Assembly: GCF_018623055.1 (NCBI RefSeq)
Contig: NZ_CP076019.1
Location: 2,790,001 to 2,854,000, forward strand
Source: Halorubrum sp. 2020YC2
GTDB lineage: Archaea; Halobacteriota; Halobacteria; Halobacteriales; Haloferacaceae
DNA: 64,000 nucleotides
Direction: 5' to 3'
Below are positions 16,105 to 24,642 of this stretch, one piece after another. The notes under the pieces are model-generated. The model worked only from the letters and a program-made list of their open reading frames with translations. It had not been told where the DNA came from and did no database searches. How positions within the stretch are numbered: position 1 is the first letter of the stretch; each line of letters opens with the position of its first letter. The position numbers were made by a program, and so were the translations under genes.

Positions 16105-17982
16105 ATGTCCGATCCAGCAAACGACGAATCGGTCGGAAGTACGAAGCGACGCAAGCTGCTCAGTCTCCTCGGCGGCGGCGCCGCGGTGACTCTCGCCGGC
16201 TGTTCTGGCGATCAAGGGTCCTCCGACGGCGGTGACGGCGAGGACGGCGAAGACGGCGGTGACGGCGAGGATGGCGGCGACGGCGAGGACGGTGGCGACA
16301 GCGGCCCTACCTTCGCCGACCAGGCACAGGCCGCGTGGGGGCGTGCGGTGAACAACCCGCTTCCGGAAGACGAGGAGCTCCGTCAGGAGGCGTACGTCGA
16401 GATGGAGGAGGCGGTCCGCGACGACATGGCCCTCCTCCCGCTGTACCACGGCCTCACCGAGCTGTTCTGGTACGACTACGTCGACGTCCCGCTGACCGGC
16501 GCGCTCGGTAAACACTGGCAGCAGCTCAACACGACGGAGGTCGAGGGGAAGGACAGCCTCAACCTCATCAACAGCACCTTCGACGAGCTGGACCCGATCA
16601 TGTCGACCGACACGGCGTCGTCGATCGTCATCACCCAGATCTACGAGAACCTCACCGCGTTCCCGAACGGGGTTCCCGAAATCGAAAACCAGCTGCTGGA
16701 GGAGTACGAGGTCTCCGAGGACGGGACCACGTGGACGTTCACGCTCAAAGAGGACGTCCAGTTCCACGGGGGAGAGACCGTGACCGCACAGGACGTGAAG
16801 TACTCCTGGCGGCGCACCGTCGAGTCGGGTAACTCCGAGCGCGCGACCTTCACCCTCAACCAGCCCACCGGGCTCGGGATCGAGGTCGAGACGGACGACG
16901 AGGGCGACCCGGTGCCCGACTCGCTCGCGATCGAGGTCGTCGACGATCAGACCCTAGAGATCCAGCTCTCCGGCCCGAACCCGGACGTGCTCGACATCAT
17001 CGCGTACAGCAGCTTCGCGGTGCTTCCCGAGGGGTACGTCGGAGATATCGAGGGGTACGACGGCGAGGTCTCGCACGACGAGTTCATCACTAACGTGGCG
17101 AACGGGACCGGTCCGTTCGAGCTCGACGAGTTCAACGTCGACGAGGACGTCAGCGTCGTCCGCAACGACGACTACTGGGGCGAGACCGCGAGCGTCGAGG
17201 CCGTCAACTGGGAGATCATCGAGGACGACCAGGCCCGGTGGACGTACGCGCTCGAACAGAACGCCGACCGGTTCGAGATCCCGACGTTCGCCTACGAGCA
17301 GGACGCGATCAGCGCCGAGACCGACGACCGCGGCCGCGAGGTCGGGACGTACGGTCCGGCCGGCGACCTCGAAGAGGAGGTGAACTACCTCGGGGTCTCG
17401 GAGATCAGTACGTACTACTTCGGGTTCAACATCTCGAACACGCCGCGGGCGGCCCGACAGGCGGTCGCGTACGCCCTCAACAAGGAACAGATCGTCCAGC
17501 AGGTGTTCGCGGGCCGCGGTACGCCGGCGTACAGCTTCCTCCCGCCGGCGATCTGGCCCACCGGGCAGGACGGGTACCAGTCGTTCCTCGACGACTACCC
17601 GTACAGCCTCGGCGAGAACGACTCGCAGGGCGCGCAGACGGTTCTCAGCGAGGCGGACTACACGCAGGACAGCCCGTTCGAGATGACGCTCACCACCTAC
17701 GAGAGCGAGGTGTTCCAGACCGCAGGGGAGCTCGTCCGCGACCTGCTGTCCGGCACCGGACTCGACCTGTCGCTGGAGACGTCGCAGTTCTCGACGCTCC
17801 AGAGCCGCGGCGAGGACGGTGACCTACAGATGTACTCGCTCGGATGGATCTGGAGCTGGCCCGCCGTCCCGTACGGCATGTTCCAGCTCGAGCCGCGCAA
17901 CACCGACACCTCGACGATGCCGGGCGAGACCAACGGGTTCTACCTCGACTGGCAGACGAACCTCGAGGAAGAAGCCGAGTAA
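16105..17982 (+). CDS. Tat-exported lipoprotein, SBP_bac_5 family, apparently circularly permuted
   Basis: Substrate-binding protein of a dipeptide/oligopeptide-type importer, anchored outside the membrane. TKRRKLLSLLGGG is a twin-arginine signal, and LAGC puts the lipid Cys at residue 33; an Asp/Gly-rich tether follows (34-68). The oddity is the domain order. Residues about 70-147 (QAQAAWGRAVNNP, YVEMEEAVRDDMALLPLYHG) are the segment that normally ends these proteins. The usual N-terminal start comes only afterwards (STFDELDPIMSTDTASS, about 158-174), and the protein stops at DWQTNLEEEAE, just where that segment would continue. So the last ~78 residues have moved to the front. It heads the operon with two permeases and two ATPases. 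Confidence 0.9.
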   Translation: MSDPANDESVGSTKRRKLLSLLGGGAAVTLAGCSGDQGSSDGGDGEDGEDGGDGEDGGDGEDGGDSGPTFADQAQAAWGRAVNNPLPEDEELRQEAYVEMEEAVRDDMALLPLYHGLTELFWYDYVDVPLTGALGKHWQQLNTTEVEGKDSLNLINSTFDELDPIMSTDTASSIVITQIYENLTAFPNGVPEIENQLLEEYEVSEDGTTWTFTLKEDVQFHGGETVTAQDVKYSWRRTVESGNSERATFTLNQPTGLGIEVETDDEGDPVPDSLAIEVVDDQTLEIQLSGPNPDVLDIIAYSSFAVLPEGYVGDIEGYDGEVSHDEFITNVANGTGPFELDEFNVDEDVSVVRNDDYWGETASVEAVNWEIIEDDQARWTYALEQNADRFEIPTFAYEQDAISAETDDRGREVGTYGPAGDLEEEVNYLGVSEISTYYFGFNISNTPRAARQAVAYALNKEQIVQQVFAGRGTPAYSFLPPAIWPTGQDGYQSFLDDYPYSLGENDSQGAQTVLSEADYTQDSPFEMTLTTYESEVFQTAGELVRDLLSGTGLDLSLETSQFSTLQSRGEDGDLQMYSLGWIWSWPAVPYGMFQLEPRNTDTSTMPGETNGFYLDWQTNLEEEAE

Positions 17983-18088
17983 CGGTCGGTCCCGTCCCCT
18001 TATCGAAGGATTTAGTTAGACAACCGGCTTCCCCTCCGATACTGACTCGACGTATGCCCACCATACCCCACCGAATACGTTTCACCCC

Positions 18089-19159
18089 ATGAGTCGCTGG
18101 GAGTACTTCGTCAAACGACTGCTGCTCACGGTCCCTGTGCTGTTTCTGGTGTTGAGCTTCCTGTTCGTCATGCTCCGGCTGGGACCGATCGACCCGGTCG
18201 CGGCCCGGCTCGGCCCACAGGCGACCGGCGGCGACAGACAGGCGATCCGCGAGCGCCTGGGTCTCGACGACCCGCTCTGGGAGCAGTACGTGGACTTCAT
18301 CACTAGCTTCCTGACGTTCGATCTCGGCCAGTCGTGGGTCGTCCAGGCCGGCCGTCCGATAACCGAGATCGTGCTCAACGCGGCCCCGGCGACCCTCTGG
18401 CTCGGGTTCTGGGCGATCCTGTTGCCGCTCTTCATCGGGATCCCACTCGGCTTCTACGCCGGGCTCAACCCGAACTCGCTGGGCGACTACACCGCCTCGC
18501 TCGGCGGGATCCTCTGGCAGGCGCTCCCGAACTTCTGGCTGTCCGTCATCGCGCTGGCGACGCTCCGCCAGACCCGAAACGGGGGCGGTCCGTTCGGGTT
18601 CGACTGGTACTCGCTCGGTCCCGACTTCCTGACGCGGAACCTCAGCATCACCGGGACACCGAATCTCACGTGGTTCTCGACGACCGACATACTGTTTTTC
18701 CCGGTGCCGTACATCTCCGACTGGACGGCGCTCGCGATCGACATCAAGCTAATCTTACCCCCCGCGCTCATCCTCGGGTCGGCGTCGATGGCCGCAGAGC
18801 TCCGGATCGGTCGGACGGCGATGCTCGAGACGGTCAACGCGAACTTCGTCGAGACGGCGCGTGCGAAGGGGTTGAGCGAACGCGTGATCGTCTGGAAACA
18901 CATCTTCCGGAACGCCCTGATTCCGCTCCTCCCGGTCATCACGAGCGAGGCGTTCCTCCTCATCGGCGGCTCCGTGATCGTCGAGCAGATCTTCAACATC
19001 AACGGACTCGGTCGGATCTTCTTCCAGTCGCTGACGAGCGGCGACATCCCGATGGCGGGGGCGCTGCTTTTCATCTTCACTCTGATCATCCTGTTTTTGA
19101 ACATCCTTCAGGACTTCCTGTACACGATTATTGACCCGCGTGTGGGGTACGACCAATGA
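18089..19159 (+). CDS. ABC transporter permease, DppB type
   Basis: First membrane subunit of the importer. About six membrane helices are visible in 356 aa, beginning LLLTVPVLFLVLSFLFVM. The EAA-type loop that contacts the ATPases is in ETARAKGLSERVIVWKHIFRNA. The C-terminal DFLYTIIDPRVGY is typical of the DppB family. The stop overlaps the start of the next gene (ATGA), so translation is coupled. A 106-base gap separates it from the binding-protein gene; I see no terminator there. Confidence 0.92.
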   Translation: MSRWEYFVKRLLLTVPVLFLVLSFLFVMLRLGPIDPVAARLGPQATGGDRQAIRERLGLDDPLWEQYVDFITSFLTFDLGQSWVVQAGRPITEIVLNAAPATLWLGFWAILLPLFIGIPLGFYAGLNPNSLGDYTASLGGILWQALPNFWLSVIALATLRQTRNGGGPFGFDWYSLGPDFLTRNLSITGTPNLTWFSTTDILFFPVPYISDWTALAIDIKLILPPALILGSASMAAELRIGRTAMLETVNANFVETARAKGLSERVIVWKHIFRNALIPLLPVITSEAFLLIGGSVIVEQIFNINGLGRIFFQSLTSGDIPMAGALLFIFTLIILFLNILQDFLYTIIDPRVGYDQ

Positions 19160-20895
19160 GCACGACACAGATCGACGACGGCCTCGACGACCCGGACCGC
19201 GAGAACAGACCGTTCAGCGATCGGCTCCGTCGGAATCCGCGGCCGGCGCTGGTGTGGTTCGGCGTTTTCGGACTGTTGCTCTTGCTCGAGATCGGCCGCG
19301 TGTTCGCCGGCGTGAGCACGCTGTTCGGCGTCGTCGGCTTCGTCGTCAACGTGGTGGCGATGACCCCCGCATCGATCGGCGGCAACGTCTCCGGAACGCT
19401 GGGCCCGATCGCCGGCGGGGTCGTGACGGCGCTCGTCGCGGTCGCGCTCGCCTTCGCGCTCGTGGTCCCGTTCTCCGAGTACGTGCCGGACAGGGCGGTC
19501 GACGTCCTCGGACTGGACCTGACGCGCCGCGGCCACCGCTGGGCGAAGCGGGCGGAGCTGACGTTCGCGCTCGTCGCGGTCGGCGCGCTGATCGCGTACA
19601 CCCCGGTCGGCGGTGCGTTCTCAGCGTTCGTCGCTGCGGTCACCGGCGGCGTCGAGACGCTCTCGACGACCCTGCCGTCTCTCACGAGCCGTGAGCTGAT
19701 CCCGAACACGGGTCATCGCCTCCCCGGCGGCGGCTGGGACGACACGTTCCTCGGTCTCTCGCCCGCGGTCGCGTGGGCGATTCGCACCGGTCTCGTCTTC
19801 GCGTACGCGCTGACGGTCCTCGCGTGGCTGTGGCGCGGCTTCGAGACGTACCGAACTCACTACCGCAGCGCGGACTGGACGCCGACGGACGACACGATCC
19901 GGCGCTTCCGGAACAACTACTGGGGGCTGTTCGGGTTCGCCATCGTGTTCCTCTTCGTCGTGCTGGCGCTGTGGGCGCCCGCGGTCAGCCCGGTCGAGGC
20001 GGAGCACAACATCTACGAGCCGAACGCGAACACCTTCGAGTACCTGAGCGAAGACGGCGAGGTGACGGAGGTTAACCACGTGTTCGCGAACCTCGAAAGC
20101 CGCTCGGACGGGCAGACCACCGTCGGTCCGCTGAGCTACGACGACTACGGGAGGTGGGCGCCGCTCGGCACCACCAACCGGGGGCAAGACATGATGACAC
20201 ACCTCTCGTACGGGGCCCGAACGTCGCTGACAATCGGGGCCACGGCGATCGGCATCGGCGCGCTGATCGCGGTCGTGCTCTCCCTCCTCTCCGCGTATTA
20301 CAAGGGGATCACCGACATCGCGTCGGTCGTGGCGAGCGACACCATACAGGCGATCCCGGCGCTGCTCTTAGTCATGCTCGTCTCGGTCATCTTCCAAGAC
20401 GCCAATCACCCGATCGCACAGCCGCTAGACGGCGGACTACTGCTGGCGTTGATCTTCGCGTTCGCGTACTGGCCCGGCATGTGGCGCGCGATCCGCGGCC
20501 CGTCGCTTCAGGTCTCGGAACAGGAGTGGGTCGACGCCGCCAAGAGCTACGGACAGACGCCCCTGCGGACGATGCGGAAGCACATGGCTCCGTACATCGC
20601 CGGCTACATCCTGATCTACGCGTCGCTGCTCATCGGCGGGGTGATCATCTCGACGGCCGCCCTGACGTTCCTCGGGCTGGGGATCAACCCGCCGACGCCG
20701 GAGTGGGGACGCCTCATCAACGGCGGGCAGTCGTACGTCGCGACCTCCTCGTGGCACGTCGCCACCGTGCCCGGGATCGCGATCGTCCTCGTCGTCGTCG
20801 CGTTCAACGCCCTCGGTGACGCCCTCCGTGACGCGATCGATCCGGAGGCCGACGTCGACGAGAGCGAGGCGGCGACCACCGGAGGTGGTGCCTGA
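19156..20895 (+). CDS. ABC transporter permease, DppC type, with long N-terminal membrane extension
   Basis: Second membrane subunit. The C-terminal half (about residues 240-560) is a normal DppC permease: TTNRGQDMMTHLSYGARTS, the EAA loop WVDAAKSYGQTPLRTMRKH, and FNALGDALRDAIDPEAD at the end. At 579 aa it is nearly twice the common bacterial length, because residues about 1-240 add several extra hydrophobic helices (for example FGVFGLLLLLEIG and ALVAVALAFALVVPF). The extra helices may interact with the unusual binding protein; this is a guess. It overlaps both neighbours by 1-4 bases. Confidence 0.9.
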   Translation: MSTTQIDDGLDDPDRENRPFSDRLRRNPRPALVWFGVFGLLLLLEIGRVFAGVSTLFGVVGFVVNVVAMTPASIGGNVSGTLGPIAGGVVTALVAVALAFALVVPFSEYVPDRAVDVLGLDLTRRGHRWAKRAELTFALVAVGALIAYTPVGGAFSAFVAAVTGGVETLSTTLPSLTSRELIPNTGHRLPGGGWDDTFLGLSPAVAWAIRTGLVFAYALTVLAWLWRGFETYRTHYRSADWTPTDDTIRRFRNNYWGLFGFAIVFLFVVLALWAPAVSPVEAEHNIYEPNANTFEYLSEDGEVTEVNHVFANLESRSDGQTTVGPLSYDDYGRWAPLGTTNRGQDMMTHLSYGARTSLTIGATAIGIGALIAVVLSLLSAYYKGITDIASVVASDTIQAIPALLLVMLVSVIFQDANHPIAQPLDGGLLLALIFAFAYWPGMWRAIRGPSLQVSEQEWVDAAKSYGQTPLRTMRKHMAPYIAGYILIYASLLIGGVIISTAALTFLGLGINPPTPEWGRLINGGQSYVATSSWHVATVPGIAIVLVVVAFNALGDALRDAIDPEADVDESEAATTGGGA

Positions 20896-22268
20896 TGCCG
20901 ACCGACGAGCGCTCCGGCCCGACCGGCACGTCCGGGTCGACCGCCGCGGGTGCGGAGGGAGACGGCGATCCGCTCATCGACGTCCGAAACCTCCAGACGA
21001 CCTTCTTCACCGACAAGGAGACGATCCGCGCGGTCGACGAGATCAGCTTCACGATCAACCCCGGCGAGACGGTCGGTATCGTCGGCGAGTCCGGCAGCGG
21101 TAAAAGCGTCACCGCGCGGTCGCTGATGGGGCTGATCGAGTCGCCCGGCCGCGTGCTGGAGGGGAGCAGCGTCCGGTACCGCGACGTCGCGACCGTCCGG
21201 GAGTTCGCCGGCGAGTACCCGGGGCGGACGGTCGCCGTCGACGACCTCGCGGCGAGGTACGACCCGGACGCGGTGTTCGACCGGACGGACGCGACGCCGC
21301 GGGAGTTCGGGTACGCCGCTCCCGAGGACGTCCCATTGGTCGACGTCCTCGCCGCCGGCTACGGCGACGAGGTCGGCCTCACGGACGGCGACGACTGCGT
21401 GTTCGTTCTGGAGGGCGATCCGGACGACCCGAGTGCCATCCGCCGCGGCTTCGTCGAGCTCACGCGCGTCTCGGGCGAGGTCCAACGGAAGATGCGGGGC
21501 GGCCGCATCTCGATGGTGTTTCAGGACCCGCTCACGAGCCTCAATCCGGTGTACACGGTCGGCAACCAGATCAAGGAGGCGCTCCGGCTCCATCAGGGTA
21601 TCACGGGTCAGGAGGCCACCCAGGAGGCGGCCGACCTCCTCGAAGCGGTGGGGATCCCCGACGCCCGGCGTCGGGTCAACGAGTACCCCCACCAGTTCTC
21701 CGGCGGGATGCGCCAGCGCGCCGTGATCGCGATGGCGCTCGCCTGCGAGCCGGACATGCTGATCTGCGACGAGCCGACGACCGCGCTCGACGTGACGATA
21801 CAGGCGCAGATCCTCGACCTGATAGCTGACATTCAGGAGACCCGCGACGTCGCGGTGATGTTCATCACCCACGACATGGGCGTGATAGCCGACGTCTCCG
21901 ACCGGGTGAACGTGATGTACGCCGGTGAAATCGTCGAGTCCGCCCCCGTCGAACCGCTGTTCGCGGACCCGAAACACCCGTACACCAACGGGCTGCTCGA
22001 GTCCATTCCGGGCGGACAGGTCGGCGAAAAGCTCACGACGATCGAGGGCAGCGTGCCGACCCCGAACGAGGAGCCGACGTACTGCCGGTTCGCGCCGCGG
22101 TGTCCCAAGGCGTTCGACGAGTGCGAGGCGGTACACCCCGAACCGGTGCCGATCGACGGCGACACCGACGACCACACGGCGGCGTGCCTCCTCTATCCGG
22201 AGGACGAATCGACCGAGGCGGCGATCGCCCGTCATCGCGGGCGAACGGAGCGAGGTGACAGTAAATGA
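20895..22268 (+). CDS. ABC transporter ATP-binding protein, DppD type
   Basis: First ATPase of the importer. Walker A is GESGSGKS, the Q-loop is MVFQDPLTSLNP, the signature is FSGGMRQR, Walker B is MLICDEPTTALD, and the C-terminal oligopeptide-transporter extension carries the Cys set CRFAPRCP...C. Roughly 110 residues, more than usual, lie between Walker A and the Q-loop (about residues 75-190), including ATVREFAGEYPG and VFVLEGDPDDPS. The ATG overlaps the previous stop (TGATG). Confidence 0.92.
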   Translation: MPTDERSGPTGTSGSTAAGAEGDGDPLIDVRNLQTTFFTDKETIRAVDEISFTINPGETVGIVGESGSGKSVTARSLMGLIESPGRVLEGSSVRYRDVATVREFAGEYPGRTVAVDDLAARYDPDAVFDRTDATPREFGYAAPEDVPLVDVLAAGYGDEVGLTDGDDCVFVLEGDPDDPSAIRRGFVELTRVSGEVQRKMRGGRISMVFQDPLTSLNPVYTVGNQIKEALRLHQGITGQEATQEAADLLEAVGIPDARRRVNEYPHQFSGGMRQRAVIAMALACEPDMLICDEPTTALDVTIQAQILDLIADIQETRDVAVMFITHDMGVIADVSDRVNVMYAGEIVESAPVEPLFADPKHPYTNGLLESIPGGQVGEKLTTIEGSVPTPNEEPTYCRFAPRCPKAFDECEAVHPEPVPIDGDTDDHTAACLLYPEDESTEAAIARHRGRTERGDSK

Positions 22269-23625
22269 GTTCGAACACGGTTTCGACGGCGACTGAGACG
22301 ACCGAGCCGGAACCAGAGCCGATGGTGAAGGTGCGGGATCTGAAAACGTACTACGACAGCGGCGGCCTCTTCGACGACCGTCCGGTGAAGGCGGTCGACG
22401 GCGTCAGCTTCGACATCCACCGCGGCGAGACGCTGGGTCTCGTCGGCGAGTCCGGCTGCGGGAAGACGACGCTCGGCCGGACGCTGATCCAGCTCGAAGA
22501 CGCCACGGACGGGCAGATCCTCTTCGACGACACCGACATCACGACGCTCCGAGGCGACCAGCTGTACGAGTGGCGCCAGAACGCCCAGATGGTGTTCCAG
22601 GACCCCGACTCCAGCCTCAACGACCGGATGACGATCGGCGAGATCGTTCGGGAGCCGCTCGACGTCCACGAGTGGAAGACGCCGGCCGAGCGGCGAGAGC
22701 GCGTGAAGAACCTGCTCGATCAGGTCGGTCTCGAGGCCGAGCACTACTACCGGTACCCGCACCAGTTCTCCGGCGGACAGCGTCAGCGGGTCGGGATCGC
22801 CCGCACGCTCGCGCTCAACCCCGAGTTCATCGTGCTCGACGAGCCGGTGTCGGCGCTCGACGTCTCCGTCCAAGCCGAGATCATCAACCTGCTCGAAGAG
22901 CTCCAAGCGGAGTTCGATCTCACGTACCTGTTCATCGCGCACGACCTCTCCGTGGTGCGTCACATCTGCGACCGGGTCGCCGTGATGTATCTCGGTAACA
23001 TCATGGAGATCGGCCCCACCGAGGAGCTGTTCACCGACCCGGCGAACCCGTACACCCACGCTCTACTGTCGGCGATCCCGAAGCCGGACCCGACCGAGCG
23101 CCGCGATCGAATCACGCTCCACGGGACGCCGCCGAACCCGCGGTACCCCCGAGCGGCTGTCCGTTCAGCACGCGCTGTCCGGCGCGTATCCGACCGTCGG
23201 ACCACGAGGACCTCGACGACGAGATCTGGGACGGGATCAACTCGTTCCGCGAGATCCTCCGCGAGCGAATGCGAGCGAGCCGCTCGATACGCGAACGGGT
23301 CCGCGAGCGGCTCGGCTGGGAGACCCGGTTCGCGACGATCGGAGAGACGTACGAGGAGCTGTTCGGTGACCTCGACGTTCCCCCCGGCGTCGAGGAAGTG
23401 CTCACGGCGGTCGCGGACACCGCGCGGGATCACGACGAACAGGCCGCGATCGACGAGCTCAACGCGGAGTTCGGGAGCGTCTGTGACGGGGTCGACCCGG
23501 AGGGCGGCTCCGACTCGGTCGAGCCCGACTACTTCACCGTCAGCGAGAGCGGCCGCCTGAGCTACTGTCACCGGCACGACGACGCGCACCGAGAGACGAG
23601 CGCCGTCCTCGACGACCGGGCCTGA
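22265..23625 (+). CDS. ABC transporter ATP-binding protein, DppF type, interrupted by a -1 frameshift
   Basis: Second ATPase. Walker [11 protein letters not shown]-loop [12 protein letters not shown], signature FSGGQRQR and Walker [13 protein letters not shown] are intact in the first frame. After GTPPNPRYP the frame breaks at a run of five Cs (23146-23150). With one extra base the sequence would continue as [10 protein letters not shown], the conserved Cys motif of this family. The rest ([17 protein letters not shown] to YCHRHDD) is present in the shifted frame to the TGA at 23625. Read straight on, the first frame ends at 23560 with an Arg/Ser-rich nonsense tail. The nucleotide-binding core is complete, so a truncated product may still work. 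A sequencing error, a recent mutation and programmed slippage are all possible. Confidence 0.85.
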
Positions 23626-23631
23626 GACGCG

Positions 23632-24039
23632 ATGAGCCCGTCCCGGCGCCGGCTTTCGACGCTCGTCCGCGCGTGGACCGACGCGGTCGCGTACGCCGTG
23701 TTCCACGCGGTCGCCGTCGTGTTCACCGCGGTCGCGCTCGGAATCGCGACCGGCGGCGGCTTCGTCCGGGGAAAGGTGCTCGCGTTCGTCGCCGGGCTGG
23801 TGGTGATCGGATACGCGACGGTCCGGCTGTGGCCCACCTCGGTCGAGGACCTCGACGGGCCGACGATAAGCGCGCGCGGGACCCGCTTCGAGGGAGTCGT
23901 CCGGTCGCTCCCGCCGGTCCGCTGGATCCGGCTCCCGCGGCCGCCGAACCGCGTACGAGTCGCGACCAAGCTGTTCCTCGCCGGGATCGGCGCCCTCGCG
24001 GCGTCGTTATTCATGGAGGTCGGTCTCGGCGTCGCGTGA
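23632..24039 (+). CDS. Haloarchaeal conserved membrane protein
   Basis: A 135-aa protein with hydrophobic helices at about residues 17-40 and 45-65 and another at the C-terminus (FLAGIGALAASLFMEVG). A polar loop (SVEDLDGPTISARGTRFEG) lies between. It looks like a haloarchaeal family of unknown function. It starts six bases after the ABC operon stop and may be co-transcribed with it. I cannot name a role. Confidence 0.75.
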   Translation: MSPSRRRLSTLVRAWTDAVAYAVFHAVAVVFTAVALGIATGGGFVRGKVLAFVAGLVVIGYATVRLWPTSVEDLDGPTISARGTRFEGVVRSLPPVRWIRLPRPPNRVRVATKLFLAGIGALAASLFMEVGLGVA

Positions 24040-24089
24040 GACCGGGCTCGAAAAGAGTTATCTCTCTGCCCTGATCAGACGTAGACGAC

Positions 24090-24638
24090 ATGGCCCCCGA
24101 GACGGACCCGTTCGTTCAGAACCGCGAGCGGCTCGGCGACGAGCACATTCAGGCGTGGGAACAGACAATCGAGGAGACGAAGCTCCTCGCCGACGAGCGC
24201 CGCGAAGACGGCTGGGAGACGACGACCGTCATGGCGCCGCACACCGACACGGTGAGCAGGGACATGAACGCCCACGACCGGTTCGGGCTGATGCACGTGC
24301 TCCCGAACAACTACGCCGACGACTTCCGGGAGGCGTTCGACGACGAGGCGTTCACCGAGTACCTCGTGTACGGCAGCGCCATCGAGGGAGTGATGTACGT
24401 CGCCATCGAACTGATCGATCCCGAGGCGGAGCGGTCGATCCTGGTCCCCTGTAAGTACGACATGACGATGGCGGAGGGGATGACCAAGTCGGCACTCGAC
24501 GAGGGCGCGCTCTACAGCTACTTCAAGCTGATCTCGGGCGAGATTCTCGGCCGGTTCCGGTACGAGGAGTTCGAGCCCCTCGTCACGCCGCCGGACGGGG
24601 CGGCGGCATCCGGCGCGGCGGGTCCGACCGACACCTGA
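24090..24638 (+). CDS. Haloarchaeal conserved protein, unknown function
   Basis: A 182-aa soluble acidic protein starting MAPETDPFVQNRERLG. Its middle is well ordered (FGLMHVLPNNYADDFREAF, FTEYLVYGSAIEGVMYVAIE), while the last 20 residues are Ala/Gly-rich and probably disordered. I recall close relatives only in haloarchaea, without a known function. It stands alone and converges with the GTPase gene, five bases between the two stops. Confidence 0.8.
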   Translation: MAPETDPFVQNRERLGDEHIQAWEQTIEETKLLADERREDGWETTTVMAPHTDTVSRDMNAHDRFGLMHVLPNNYADDFREAFDDEAFTEYLVYGSAIEGVMYVAIELIDPEAERSILVPCKYDMTMAEGMTKSALDEGALYSYFKLISGEILGRFRYEEFEPLVTPPDGAAASGAAGPTDT

Positions 24639-24642
24639 CCGC

